Assembly (NCBI GenBank): GCA_026004615.1
Contig: BPJM01000002.1
Coordinates: forward strand, 248,001 to 312,000
DNA from: Planctomycetota bacterium
GTDB lineage: Bacteria > Planctomycetota > J058 > J103
Direction: 5' to 3'
Length of the DNA: 64,000 bases
Part shown: positions 20,163-31,300 of the stretch, piece after piece
How the letters are laid out: each line of letters opens with the position of its first letter
How positions within the stretch are numbered: the stretch's first letter is position 1
The notes under the pieces: generated by a model
Databases searched by the model: none
Told to the model about the DNA's origin: nothing
What the model saw: the letters and a program-made list of their open reading frames with translations, nothing else
Translations under genes and position numbers: made by a program

Positions 20163-22196
20163 TTACTTCTCCTCTTCGCGCTGACGGGCGTAACGCGCGA
20201 TGACCTGATCGGCGATGTGCTTCGGCACCACGTCGTAGTGCGAGTGCGCCATGGTGTACCAGCCCTCGCCCCCCGTCATCGAGCGCAGCTCGGTCGAGTA
20301 GGTCTGCATCTCGGCCACCGGCACCTTGGCCTTGACCACCACCCGATCGCCGTGGCTCTCGGTGGCCTGGATGCGGCCGCGCCGCGTGTTGAGATCCCCC
20401 ATGATGGCGCCGGTGAAGTCCTGGGGCGCGTGGATCTCGACATCGGCGATCGGCTCCAGCAGCACGGGCCTGGCCGCCAGCACCGCCTCCTTGAACGCGT
20501 TGCGGCCTGCGATCTGGAACGCGATGTCCTTGGAGTCGACCGGGTGCTCCTTGCCGTCGTAGACCGTCACCCGCACGTCGACGACCTGGAAGCCGGCCAG
20601 GATGCCCTCCTCCATGATCTGCTTGATGCCCTTTTCGATGGAGGGCATGAAGTTCTGGCTGATCGCCCCGCCCACGACCTCGTTGTGGAACTCGAAGCCG
20701 CCCCCGCGCGGCAGCGGCTCGACCCGCAGGTAGACGTGTGCGAACTGGCCCGCGCCGCCGGTCTGCTTCTTGTGCCGGTAGTCGGCCGCCGCCTTGCCGG
20801 TGATCGTCTCCAGGTAGGGGACCTTGGGCAGCCGCGTCTCGACCTCGACCTGGTAGCGGGACTTGAGCCGGTGGAAGACCGTCTCCAGGTGCAGGTTCGA
20901 CATCCCGGTGACGACCAGCTCCTTGGTCTGCTTGACCCGCTCGACCTTGAGCGTGGGATCGGAGCCGGCCAGCTTGTTCAGCGCCTCCAGGATCTTGGCG
21001 TCATCGGCGCGCGTCTTGGGCTCGACCGCGACCCCGACCATGGGCTCGGGATAGCTCAGCGGTGGCCAGTTCACCCGCAGGTCGGCGGTGCACAGCGCAT
21101 CCCCCAGCCCCAGCGCCTCGATCTTGCTCACCGCCACCAGGTCGCCCGCCACCGCCTCCTCGGTCTCCCGCTGCTCTTTGCCGAAGATGAAGTACAGGTG
21201 GCCGAGCTTGAGGTTGGAACCGCTCGGCGGGTGAAGGACCGAACTGCCGGCACTCACCGATCCGGAGCAGACACGCAGGTAGCCCACCTTGCCCAGGAAC
21301 GGATCGTAGCTCACCTTGAACACCCGCGCGGTGAACGGCGCGTCGGCCTTGATCTCGACCGGCTCGCCGGTCTCGGCATCCAGCGCCTGGAAGGTCCTCT
21401 CGTCCGGGCGCGGGAACAGCTCCACCACCGCGTCCATGAGTTCGGGGATGCCGGCGCCCTTCTCGGCGGCGGTCGCGAACACCGGCACCACGTGCCCGCT
21501 TGCGATCGCGCGGTGCAGCGCCGGGCCGACCTCCTCCGGGCTCAGCTCCTCGCCCTCCAGGTAGCGCATCATGAGCTCGTCGTCGGTCTCGACCGCGCGC
21601 TCCAGCAGCGCCTTGGCCGCCTCGCGCGCCGCCGCCGAGGCCCCGGCGGCCAGCGGCCAGACCCGCTCCACGCCTGCGAAGCCGCTGCCCGCCGCCCCGT
21701 CCTTGGGCACCGTCAGCGGCACGCACCGCTCGCCGAACGCGGCGCGGATCTGCTCGAGCCGCTCGGCCCAGCGCGCGTGCTCCAGGTCGAGCCGGCTGAT
21801 CGCGATCGCGCGCGGCAGCCCCAGCTGCTCCGCCCGCCGCCACATCTCGTGGGTGTTGACCCGCACCCCGTCCTGGGCGCACACCACCACCAGGGCGAGA
21901 TCGGCCGCGCTCATGCCGCTGATCGCCTCACCGATGTAATCGGGGTAGCCGGGCGTATCGACCAGGTGCAGCCGCTTGCCGCGGTACTCGCAGCACGCCA
22001 GGCCGACGTCGATGGAGTGCTTGACCTCGCGCTCATGCTCGTCGTGGTCGGTGACGGTCGAGCCGTCCTGGATCGAGCCCAACCGCTTGATGGCCTTGGC
22101 GTGCAACAGGCACGCCTCGGTCAGGATCGTCTTGCCCGCGGTGCCATGGCCCACGAAGGCGACGCTGCGGACGTCCGCGCTCTCGATCTTCGCCAC
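20163..22196 (-). CDS. EF-G-like translational GTPase paralogue with degenerate G4 motif
   Basis: 677-residue homologue of elongation factor G in the EF-G2/EF-G-like subgroup, with all five EF-G domains. The P-loop is GHGTAGKT (residues 16-23). G3 is VDTPGY and not DTPGH. The G4 position is AISRLD (SRLD at 134-137) where EF-G has NKxD. Domains II-V are well kept (TGMSNLHLE, DYRHKKQTGGAGQFAHVY, HPVDSKDIAFQIAGRNAF, GRIQATESHGD). The start is the GTG at 22196 with AGGAG nine bases upstream. A longer in-frame N-terminal extension is low-complexity and rejected. EF-G2-type proteins act in translation or ribosome handling in ways still poorly known. It has its own promoter at 22228-22257. Confidence 0.88.
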   Translation of the reverse strand: MAKIESADVRSVAFVGHGTAGKTILTEACLLHAKAIKRLGSIQDGSTVTDHDEHEREVKHSIDVGLACCEYRGKRLHLVDTPGYPDYIGEAISGMSAADLALVVVCAQDGVRVNTHEMWRRAEQLGLPRAIAISRLDLEHARWAERLEQIRAAFGERCVPLTVPKDGAAGSGFAGVERVWPLAAGASAAAREAAKALLERAVETDDELMMRYLEGEELSPEEVGPALHRAIASGHVVPVFATAAEKGAGIPELMDAVVELFPRPDERTFQALDAETGEPVEIKADAPFTARVFKVSYDPFLGKVGYLRVCSGSVSAGSSVLHPPSGSNLKLGHLYFIFGKEQRETEEAVAGDLVAVSKIEALGLGDALCTADLRVNWPPLSYPEPMVGVAVEPKTRADDAKILEALNKLAGSDPTLKVERVKQTKELVVTGMSNLHLETVFHRLKSRYQVEVETRLPKVPYLETITGKAAADYRHKKQTGGAGQFAHVYLRVEPLPRGGGFEFHNEVVGGAISQNFMPSIEKGIKQIMEEGILAGFQVVDVRVTVYDGKEHPVDSKDIAFQIAGRNAFKEAVLAARPVLLEPIADVEIHAPQDFTGAIMGDLNTRRGRIQATESHGDRVVVKAKVPVAEMQTYSTELRSMTGGEGWYTMAHSHYDVVPKHIADQVIARYARQREEEK

Positions 22197-22227
22197 GTCT
22201 CCGTTCTCCTCTTTCAGCGGGGCCGCG

Positions 22228-22257
22228 ATGATACGGGAGCGCTGCGGGCGCGCGCAA
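22228..22257 (-). promoter_or_regulatory. sigma-70-type promoter of the EF-G-like gene
   Basis: The minus strand reads TTGCGC, an 18-base spacer, then TATCAT. The predicted transcript starts near 22221, giving a leader of about 25 nt that includes the AGGAG ribosome-binding site. The rest of the 325-base divergent spacer (22197-22521) shows no further gene. Confidence 0.65.
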
Positions 22258-22521
22258 GCGGGCGGCGAGGGGGCGCGTGCGTATACCCCGGCCGCCCGAA
22301 CCGGTGTATGCGGCCGGGCGCGGGGCGAGGTGGTCGGCGGGCGCTGCGAGCTCCAACCGCCGGCGCTCCAAGGAGCAACGATTTCAGCCGGTATCCGTCG
22401 CGCGCGAGGCGCACGAGCCCTACGCTGCGCACCGGGACCAGCCCGCAGCGGGTTGGCCCCCGGTGCGGCGCGGGCCGGCGCGCGCATCGGATGGAGGGTT
22501 CCGTGCCCCGGAGGTCGCCTC

Positions 22522-24462
22522 ATGCCCGAACGCCACCACCACCACCACCACCACCACCGAGGGCGGCGGGGCAGCACGCCCTGGCCGCCTGCCCCGCGGC
22601 CGGCCGCGCTCGCCTGGCTCCTCGCGGGCGCGGCGGTGCTCGCCGCTGGGACCGGCGCCGCGCGGGCGCAGCAGCAGGACCCGCCCGTGTACGCGCCCTT
22701 CGACGTGGCCCCCTTCGAAGAGCGCACGACGATCAGCCTGGACAATCTCCTCCTGGCGGTCGGCGTCAACTCGCACGGCTGGGTCGCCGGCGGCATGCAG
22801 GACCTGCCGATCATCTGGCGCGACGGCCGCCAGATCCCCCTCGAGCCGGACTATGTCCCCCTGGCTGGTGGAGTGGGGCTGACCGGCTATAGCTATGCGC
22901 TGGCGATCAACGAGCAGGGGTGGGCCGTCGGCCGCTCGTCCCTGAGGACGCACGAGCTACAAGGTCGCCGCGCCGCGCTGTGGTGGCCCGAGGTCGGGGC
23001 CGACGGCTCGGTCAACTACCGCCGCGTGGACCTGGGCATACCGCTCGCAGCGCCGGACGACACCAAGGCGCGTGCCTACGCCACCGACCTGACGAACGTG
23101 CGCGAGGACGGCTCGGTGCTGGTGTGCGGCTACACCCAGAGCCCGCAGTTCTCCAACCCGTCCCGCTCCTGGATCCTGCGGGTGATGCCCCCCGAGCAGG
23201 TCGAGCTGGTCCGGGTCATCGAGATCGTGCAGCCGGGCGTGCGGACCGATGCCACCTCGATCAACGAGTCGGGACAGGTCGTCGGACACGTCGTCCAGAT
23301 CTCCCACCAGGGTCCGGAGGGCCCCTTCGTGTTCACCCCGGGCGCCGGCGGCGCGGGCGAGCTCGTGCTGCTGCCGGGGCTGCTCGCGGACGGCTCCACC
23401 GTCCTCGCCGCCAATGCGTGGGACATCAACGACGCCGGTGTGATCGCCGGTGACGCGGTGGACCCCGAGGCCTCCAACCAGGTGCGGGCTGTGCTCTGGG
23501 AGCCCGATGGCCAGGGCGGCTACCGGATCCGCCGCTTGCCCGCTCCAGGTCCGGCTCGCAGCTCCTTCGCGTTCGGCCTCAACAACCATGGTGTGGTCGT
23601 GGGCGGGATCGAGGAGCGCACCGGCGACGGGCTCCGCAAGAGCATGGCCTTTCTGTGGCGGCCGGGCCAGAGTGCCCTCCAGCTGCTGCCCTCGCCCGGC
23701 GGGCTGCCGCGCGCGTACGCCTTCGGCGTGTCGGACTCCGAGCCGCCGCTGATCGCCGGGGGGGCCAACGTCGACCGCCTCTCCCCGTACTCGTACGGGC
23801 GCTACGAGTCGGTCATCCCGGTGCTGTGGAAACCGGTCGCGGAGCTGCCCCCCGCGCCCGAGGTCTCGATCCTCGCACCGCCGGACGGCACGGTGGTGGA
23901 CAAGACCGCGGACACGGTCTGCTTCGAGGGTGTCGCGACGCTCGGGGCGGCGGACATCTCGGAGCGCATGCTGTGGTACGCCACACCAAGCGTTTCTCTC
24001 CACACCCTCGGTCGGGGCAGCGAGCCCTGCTTCGACCTTAGCTCCACGTGTTGCTGGGACGACGGCCCCCTGGGCGTGTTCGCGGTGGCGACCGCGCCGG
24101 ACGGCACCGTGGGCGCGGCCTCGATCCGCCTCGAACTCACCACGCCGCCGCCTCTCGCCGTCGATCTGGCGGCGGATCGCTCCCGCTACCGCACCGCGCA
24201 GACGGCGGAGTTCGCGGTCCTGGTGACCGATCCAGCCGGCGTGCCGGTGGAGGGAGCGCAGGTCACGATCGCGGTGCGCGGGGCGAACGGCCAGCAGGTC
24301 GCCGCGCTGAGCGGCTCCACCGCCGCCGACGGCAGCGCGGTCCTCGGCCTGCGGATCGACAGCGCGGAGGGCGGGCGCGGGACCTGGACGGCGAGCGCGA
24401 GCGCAACCCACCCCGATTTCCTGCCCGGCAGCGACGAGGTCAGCTTCCGGGTGGTCAAGTAG
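22522..24462 (+). CDS. secreted HAF-repeat protein with natural N-terminal His8 tract
   Basis: 646-residue exported protein. MPER is followed by eight histidines and then a signal peptide (AALAWLLAGAAVLAAGTGAARA, cut before QQQ). The mature part has repeated 40-60-residue units of the probable-extracellular HAF type: VGVNSHGWVAGG, LAINEQGWAVGRS, TSINESGQVVGHV, WDINDAGVIAGD and FGLNNHGVVVGG, likely beta-propeller blades. From about residue 440 a low-similarity Cys-containing stretch and then an Ig-like Big domain (VDLAADRSRYRTAQTAEFAV) end the protein. GGAGGT lies 6 bases before the ATG. It overlaps the convergent pilD gene by 8 bases. The function is unknown. HAF proteins are common in environmental bacteria. 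Confidence 0.85.
   Translation: MPERHHHHHHHHRGRRGSTPWPPAPRPAALAWLLAGAAVLAAGTGAARAQQQDPPVYAPFDVAPFEERTTISLDNLLLAVGVNSHGWVAGGMQDLPIIWRDGRQIPLEPDYVPLAGGVGLTGYSYALAINEQGWAVGRSSLRTHELQGRRAALWWPEVGADGSVNYRRVDLGIPLAAPDDTKARAYATDLTNVREDGSVLVCGYTQSPQFSNPSRSWILRVMPPEQVELVRVIEIVQPGVRTDATSINESGQVVGHVVQISHQGPEGPFVFTPGAGGAGELVLLPGLLADGSTVLAANAWDINDAGVIAGDAVDPEASNQVRAVLWEPDGQGGYRIRRLPAPGPARSSFAFGLNNHGVVVGGIEERTGDGLRKSMAFLWRPGQSALQLLPSPGGLPRAYAFGVSDSEPPLIAGGANVDRLSPYSYGRYESVIPVLWKPVAELPPAPEVSILAPPDGTVVDKTADTVCFEGVATLGAADISERMLWYATPSVSLHTLGRGSEPCFDLSSTCCWDDGPLGVFAVATAPDGTVGAASIRLELTTPPPLAVDLAADRSRYRTAQTAEFAVLVTDPAGVPVEGAQVTIAVRGANGQQVAALSGSTAADGSAVLGLRIDSAEGGRGTWTASASATHPDFLPGSDEVSFRVVK
22534..22557 (+). repeat. 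(CAC)8 microsatellite coding His8
   Basis: Eight consecutive CAC codons directly before the signal peptide of the HAF protein. A pure trinucleotide run could vary in length by slippage. It resembles an engineered tag, but flanking bases are native in composition. Confidence 0.9.
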
Positions 24463-25495
24463 CGGGGGAGCGCGCGAGGGCGGGCGCGGCGCGGCACGAT
24501 GGCCGGGCTGCGCCTGCCCGCCGCGGCGGGCCTCCGGGCGGCGGTCGCCGGCCGGCGGGCGCGGGGGCCAGCACGGCCGCGCCGTAGAGCAGCGAGGGAT
24601 ACCCCACGAACAGCGCCCACACCAGCTCGTGATGAAACAGCAGCGCCGCCGCACCCCCGAGCGAGAGGAACGGGCCGAACGGCACATAGGGCTCGCGCGT
24701 CAAAAGCTTCATCGCGATGCCGACCAGCGCCCCGCTCAGCACCGCCACCCCGAGCGCGAGCAGCACCCCCTTCCAGCCCAGATACCCGCCCAGCATCCCC
24801 ATGTACTTGACATCGCCGAGCCCCATCGCCTCCTTGCGGAAGGCGAGCGTGCCCAGCCAGCGGATCAGCCCGACCAGCCCGGCGCCGAACGCGATCCCGA
24901 GCAGCGAGGCGAGCGCCGCCCCGAGGCGGCTGCCCTCCAGCGCCGCGCTGCCGTCGCCCAGCCCCAGCGCCGCCAGGCCCGCGGCCAGCGTCTGCAGATC
25001 GCCGTGCCCGGCGTGCAGCGCCGGCACCGCGCACGAGACCAGCGGCGCCAGCACCATGCCGGGCTTGTCGATCCGGTCGGGGATGATCAGGTGCTCCAGG
25101 TCGATCCCGGCCACCGCCACCATGGCGGCGAGCAGCGCCGCCTGGGCGAGTGCCAGCTCCCACTGCGGACTGGGCGGCAGGATCAATGTCCGGTAGGCCA
25201 CCAGCACGAACAGCCCCGCGCTCGCCGCCTCGACCAGGAAGTAGCGCAAGGGGATCGTGCCGCGGCAGGAGCGGCAGCGCCCGCCCAGCACGAGATAGCT
25301 CAGCAGCGGCAGGTTGTCGTACCAGGCGATGGAGGCGCGGCAGCGCGGGCAGAACGAGCGGCGCGGCCGGCCGAGCCCCAGCCCCTCCTCGGCGCGCGGC
25401 AGCCGGTGGATGACCACGTTGAGGAAGCTACCGCAGCAGGCGCCCAGCGCCAGCGCCGCCACGGCGATGAGCAGCTCGCGACTGACCGGATCCAT
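24455..25495 (-). CDS. pilD: prepilin peptidase / N-methyltransferase PilD
   Basis: Inner-membrane aspartyl protease (GxGD class) that cuts the prepilin leader after Gly and methylates the new N-terminus. The N-terminal cytoplasmic domain has the zinc-type cysteine pairs CPRC (49-52) and CRSC (74-77) flanking WYDNLPLLSYLVLGG. The membrane part carries Asp132 in GIDLEHLIIPD and Asp228 in GLGDVKYM, the two catalytic aspartates. There are about eight helices. The last 30 residues are a Pro/Arg/Ala-rich tail, and the frame runs 8 bases into the convergent HAF gene. It serves the prepilin at the window start and stands apart from the pilTBCSR cluster. Confidence 0.94.
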   Translation of the reverse strand: MDPVSRELLIAVAALALGACCGSFLNVVIHRLPRAEEGLGLGRPRRSFCPRCRASIAWYDNLPLLSYLVLGGRCRSCRGTIPLRYFLVEAASAGLFVLVAYRTLILPPSPQWELALAQAALLAAMVAVAGIDLEHLIIPDRIDKPGMVLAPLVSCAVPALHAGHGDLQTLAAGLAALGLGDGSAALEGSRLGAALASLLGIAFGAGLVGLIRWLGTLAFRKEAMGLGDVKYMGMLGGYLGWKGVLLALGVAVLSGALVGIAMKLLTREPYVPFGPFLSLGGAAALLFHHELVWALFVGYPSLLYGAAVLAPAPAGRRPPPGGPPRRAGAARPSCRAAPALARSPAT

Positions 25496-25565
25496 GTCGT
25501 GTCGCCTCGCTCCGGACCGGCCGCCGCCCGGCTCCCCACCGCCGCGGCCTGGCTCGCCGCAGCGC

Positions 25566-25588
25566 GCCGGTGGCGCCGGGCCACCGGC
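25566..25588 (-). terminator. hairpin after hslU, possible terminator
   Basis: Perfect 9-bp stem (GCCGGTGGC / GCCACCGGC) with a 5-base loop, 25 bases past the hslU stop on the minus strand. No T-run follows, so a classic intrinsic terminator is not shown. It also lies in the leader of pilD. Confidence 0.4.
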
Positions 25589-25613
25589 ACGCTGCCAGCA
25601 CGTGTCCTGAGAC

Positions 25614-27079
<1,466 letters not shown>

Positions 27080-27083
<4 letters not shown>

Positions 27084-27622
27084 AGCTCCTCGACGTGGAT
27101 CGTCTCGTTGGTGTAGACGCAGATCTCGCCCGCGATGCGCAGCGCCTCCCGGCAGATCGCGCCGGCATCGAGCTCGGTGTGGCGCGCCAGCGCCCGCGCC
27201 GCTGCCAGCGCGTACGGCCCGCCCGAGCCGATGCCGACCAGCCCGTCCTCGGGCTCGATCACCTCGCCCTGCCCGCCGACCACGAGCATCGCCTCGGCAT
27301 CGCAGACCACCAGCATGGATTCCAGCCGCCGCAGCGCCTTGTCCAGGCGCCACTGCTTGGCCAGCTCGACGGCGGCGCGGGTGACGCTGGCGTTGTACTT
27401 CTTGAGCATCGCCTCGAAGCGCTCCAGCAGCGCCACCGCGTCGGCGACCGCGCCGGCGAATCCGCACAAGACCCGCCCGTCGTGCAGCCGCCGGATCTTG
27501 CGCGCGTCCCGCTTGACCACCGTCTGGCCGAGCGATACCTGCCCATCGCCGCCGAGCGCGACCCGCCCGCCGCGGCGGACCCCGACGATGGTGGTCCCGC
27601 GCCAGCGCTCCGAAGCCCTCAT
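27080..27622 (-). CDS. hslV: HslV, peptidase subunit of the HslVU protease
   Basis: Proteasome-like threonine peptidase of 180 aa, forming a double hexamer capped by HslU. The mature N-terminus should be the first Thr of [10 protein letters not shown] (residue 10) after removal of a nine-residue propeptide (MRASERWRG). Most bacterial HslV have Met-Thr directly, so the propeptide is long. The active-site Lys lies in [12 protein letters not shown], and the NTN-hydrolase fold motifs [12 protein letters not shown] and [16 protein letters not shown] are present. It heads the hslVU operon behind a consensus promoter whose predicted start leaves almost no leader. Confidence 0.95.
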
Positions 27623-27631
27623 GATCGGCCC

Positions 27632-27660
27632 ATGCTAGCCCGCTTGCCGCGGGCGGTCAA
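27632..27660 (-). promoter_or_regulatory. sigma-70-type promoter of hslVU with palindromic spacer
   Basis: The minus strand reads TTGACC, a 17-base spacer, TAGCAT. The spacer is itself an inverted repeat (GCCCGC-N5-GCGGGC), a possible operator. The ATG of hslV begins only 10 bases after the -10 box, so the transcript should be leaderless or nearly so. Confidence 0.75.
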
Positions 27661-27739
27661 CGGCGCCCCGGCGGCGCCCGGCCGCGCTCGGCGCCGCGCC
27701 TCGGGGAGGCGGTTGCGGCCCGGCCTGCCTTGCGCTTGG

Positions 27740-28276
27740 ATGGGCCTCGCCATGACGCGGCCCGCCGGCGAACCCGCCCCCGTCCCACCCCCGTGCCCGG
27801 CAACCTCGCCGGACTCACCGCCCGGGGACACGATCGAGGTGCGGGTGCGCTACGCCGACACCGACCAGATGGGCGTGGTGCACCACGCGCGGTGGCTGGA
27901 GTACTTCGAGTGCGGCCGCAGCGCCTGGCTGCGCGCCCGCGGTCTCAACTACGCGGAGCTGGAGGCGGCGGGCACGCTGCTGGTGGTCGCCCGCCTGCAG
28001 GTGCACTACCACCGCCCCGCGCGCTACGACGAGGTGCTCCAGATCGAGACCCGGCTCGCCGAGGCACGCGGGGCGAGCGTCGCCTTCCGCTACCGGGCGT
28101 GGCGCCAGCGCACGCTGCTCGCCGAGGCGAGCACGCTCCTGGTGGCGGTCGACCGCACCGGCCGGCCCCGCCGGCTGCCGGCAGCGCTGCGGGAACTGCT
28201 CGCCGCCGAGCAGGCAACCCCCGCCGGCAGGGGCCCGGCGGGCGAGGCCGGGCAGGACGGTCGCGCTGCGGGCTGA
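27740..28276 (+). CDS. YbgC/4HBT-type hotdog acyl-CoA thioesterase
   Basis: 178-residue single-hotdog thioesterase. After a Pro-rich N-terminal tail the family motif appears: VRVRYADTDQMGVVHHARWLEYFECGRSAWLR, quoted here in parts, with the catalytic Asp in YADTDQMG and the H-x-x-WLEYFE helix. VHYHRPARYDEVLQIET forms the second half of the fold. Members hydrolyse acyl-CoA or acyl-ACP thioesters. YbgC itself goes with the Tol-Pal genes, which are not present here. The ATG at 27740 or 27752 may be the start, and neither has a strong ribosome-binding site. It is divergent from hslV. The C-terminal 25 residues are low-complexity. Confidence 0.83.
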   Translation: MGLAMTRPAGEPAPVPPPCPATSPDSPPGDTIEVRVRYADTDQMGVVHHARWLEYFECGRSAWLRARGLNYAELEAAGTLLVVARLQVHYHRPARYDEVLQIETRLAEARGASVAFRYRAWRQRTLLAEASTLLVAVDRTGRPRRLPAALRELLAAEQATPAGRGPAGEAGQDGRAAG

Positions 28277-28293
28277 ACGCCCCGGGGTGCGCA

Positions 28294-28322
28294 TTGACCG
28301 GGCGCGCCGGCGGTGCTACCAT
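28294..28322 (+). promoter_or_regulatory. sigma-70-type promoter of the SUMF1-domain gene
   Basis: TTGACC, 17-base spacer, TACCAT, in the 103-base gap before the gene at 28380. Predicted leader about 50 nt. Confidence 0.72.
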
Positions 28323-28379
28323 CGTTGGGACACAACGTCTAGCGCGGACAGAAGATAGGGCGGTCGCGGCGACGGCGGT

Positions 28380-31300
28380 ATGGGCGCGGGTGCAGCCACC
28401 GAGACAGCGGCGTCCTGGCGAGGGCTCTCGCTGGACGAGCGCTTCTTCCTGAAGATCGCGCTCAAGAACGGCCTGGTGGGCGAGGCCGAGGTGGCCGAGG
28501 TGTTGCGCGCGCGTGCGGAGCTGCACCGCCGCGGCCGCAGGCGCACCGTCCAGGAGATCGCGCTCGATGCCGGCCTGCTCGCCCCGGAACAGGTCGACGC
28601 CATCCACCAGGCGCAGGCCGCCAGCCAGGTGATTCGCCTGGACTCGCTGTATGCCGACATCGCGCTGCGGCTCGGCTATGCCAGCCGCGAGCAGCTGGAG
28701 CGCATGTTCCAGCTCCAGCGCGAGCGCGCCTACAAGGTGCGCGTCGGCGAGATGCTGGTCGACCGCGGGATCCTGACCTCGGCGCAGCACCGGCGCGTGC
28801 TGGCGGAGCTGCTCAGCTCGCTGCGCGCCGACGAGAAGGACTACATGCGGGCGATCGGGCTCAAGGGGCGGCTCGTGCCCGATGCCGGCGCCGATCCCGA
28901 AGAGCGCCTGCGGCTCATGCAGACGCAGGCGGGGGGGCAGCCGGCCGCTGCCGCCGGGGCCGAGCCGTCCGCCCCCGCGGTGCTGCCCGGTGCGCCGCTG
29001 GCCGCGCCGCCTGCGCCCGCGCTGGCGGGGCCGGAGCCGGAAGGTGCAGCCGCGGCGCCCTCCGCCGCGCCAGCGGCGGCCGCCCCTGCCGCCCCGCGTT
29101 CCGCGTTCGATCCGAGCCAGACATTGCAGGACTGGCTCGGGCGCTCCTCGGACCAGGGCACGGCGGCCGGCGGCCCGGCGGGCCCAGGCGGCGCGAGGTC
29201 CTCCAGCCCACAGCCCGCCGCGTCCCAGGCATCTGGCGGCGGTCCGGCGGACAGCTTCCTGCGCGCCAACCTGGAGGCCATCCGCCGCCAGGGCGGCGTC
29301 GCGGCGCGCCCGGCCGGCGTGCCGCCCGGCGCGCGACCCGGCGGTGGCAGCGCGCGCGCGCGCCGCCGGCGCGGCGGCCGCGCCGCCCAGCCGCCGCGCG
29401 GCCGCCGCGCGCCCCAGCCCATGAGCGCGTTTCTGGAGAGCGCCATCGCGGCGATCGCGGAGGAACCCGAGCTCGCGGGCTCGAGCGGGGCCGGCGCCGA
29501 GGCCGGCCCGGCGCTCGGCGGGCAGCACGCCGGCGGCGCGGTGCGATGCGGGGACATCGCGGCCGTCGAGGACGACCTGCGCGACGTCGAGGAACTCATC
29601 GAGAAGGGCTACCGCTCGTTTCGGGAGCTGGCACGGCGTTCCAGCGATGCCTCGCGCGGGGAGGGGTTTTCCACCGAGCGCTACCTGCGACAGCGCCGGC
29701 GCCGCACCCTCATGGTGCGGCTGGCGGTGGGCGCGGCGCTGGCGCTGGTGCTGGTGCCGGCGGCGATCGGGATCGTGCTGGCGCGCCGCAACGTCGATGC
29801 GCTGGGGCGCGCCGAGCAGGCGCTGGCGCAGGGAGAGCTGCAAAAGGCCGAGCAGCACCTGGCTGCCGCCGGTTCGTTCTGGGTCGGCGAGCGGCGCCGG
29901 GAGGAACTGGAGCGCAAGATCGCCCTGCAACGCGCTTTGGCGCCGCTGTTGGATCTCCGGGCGGCCGGGCGGCACGACGAGGCGCTGCAGGGGCTGCGCG
30001 CCCTGCGGGCGCGGTTCGCCGAGCGAGCCGCGGAGCTGGAGCAGCTGGAGCGCAGCTGGATGGTCGAGCACGCCCTGAGCGAGGGCGACCGGTTGGAGGC
30101 AGAGGGTGCGCTCGCGGCCGCGGTCCAGCTCTACGAGCGGACCGCGCGCGCGGTGCCCGAGGCGGAAGCGCCGCGCACGCGCCTGGAGGCCATCCGCACC
30201 CGCCTGCGGAGGCGAGATCGCGCAGGCCGAGCGCGCGGCCGCCTCCCGGCCCGGGGACGAGGCGGCGGTGCAGCGCCAGGTCGCCGCCTGGCGGCGCTAC
30301 TGCGAGGTCTTCGCCGGCGAGAGCGAGGAGATCGAGCGCAAGCTGCTCGAGCACGAACTGGGCCGTCACCTGCGCGAGGCGGAGCAGGCGCTGGCGGAGC
30401 GGCGCTACGAGCAGGCGCTGGCGCAGCTGTACCGCGCCAACGAGGTGGCGGAGCGGTTGGAGCGCCCGGCGGTGCGCACCGAGATCGAGGAGAAGGCGCG
30501 GCGCGCGCGCCGCCTGGCACAGTTCCAGGCCAGTTTCACGGAGGGACAGCGCCACGAACAGGCCGGCCGCTACCAGGAGGCGATCCAGGCCTACCGGCGC
30601 GCCGGCGCCTGGATCGACGACGGCGATCCGCGCGCGAAGATGCTCGCCGCCCGCCTGGCGGCGTGCGAGCGCGCGCTCGCGAGCGCCGCGCAATCCTCGG
30701 CGGTCGAGCGGCTGTGGGCCGAGGCGATCGAGGCCATGCGGCACAGCCGCGCCGAGCAGGCCCAGGCTGCGCTGCGGGCGCTGCTGGAGGTCGATCCCGG
30801 GCACGAGCGGGCGCGGCGGGCGCTGGAGTTCGCGGCGCGGATCACCGACATGGTGTACGTGCCGGCCGGGCCAGCGATCATCGGCACCGACGAGCCGGAT
30901 GCGCGGGCCGCGAACCCGCGCCGCACCGTGCGGCTGCCGGCCTTCTTCATCGACCGGTTCGAGGTGCGCAATCGCCAGTTCCTGGCGATGGTGCAGGCGA
31001 GCGGTGAGGCGCCGCCGCCGCACTGGCGCCCGATGCCGGCGGGGGGCGGCGGCGGGGCGCCGTTTCCGCCCGAGCAGGCCGACCACCCGGTGGTGCAGGT
31101 CAGCTGGCACCAGGCGCAGCGCTACGCCGCCTGGGCCGGCAAGCGGCTGCCCGACGAGCTGGAGTGGGAGAAGGCAGCGCGCGGGCCCGACGGCCGCACC
31201 TGGCCGTGGGGCGAGGACACGGAGCGCCGGCGGGTCCACGTGCAGGCAGCGTCCTCCGAGCAGCTGCCGGTGCACACCCGCCCTGTCGGTACCGCTCCGG

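Noticed and set aside
22534..22557. His8 as vector or tag contamination
   Set aside because: The tract is followed in frame by a native-looking signal peptide and a 600-residue HAF protein, and preceded by a normal ribosome-binding site. No vector-like sequence flanks it.
19080..22892. 1270-codon plus-strand frame across pilT and the EF-G-like gene
   Set aside because: Antisense shadow. The minus strand encodes clear Walker and EF-G motifs.
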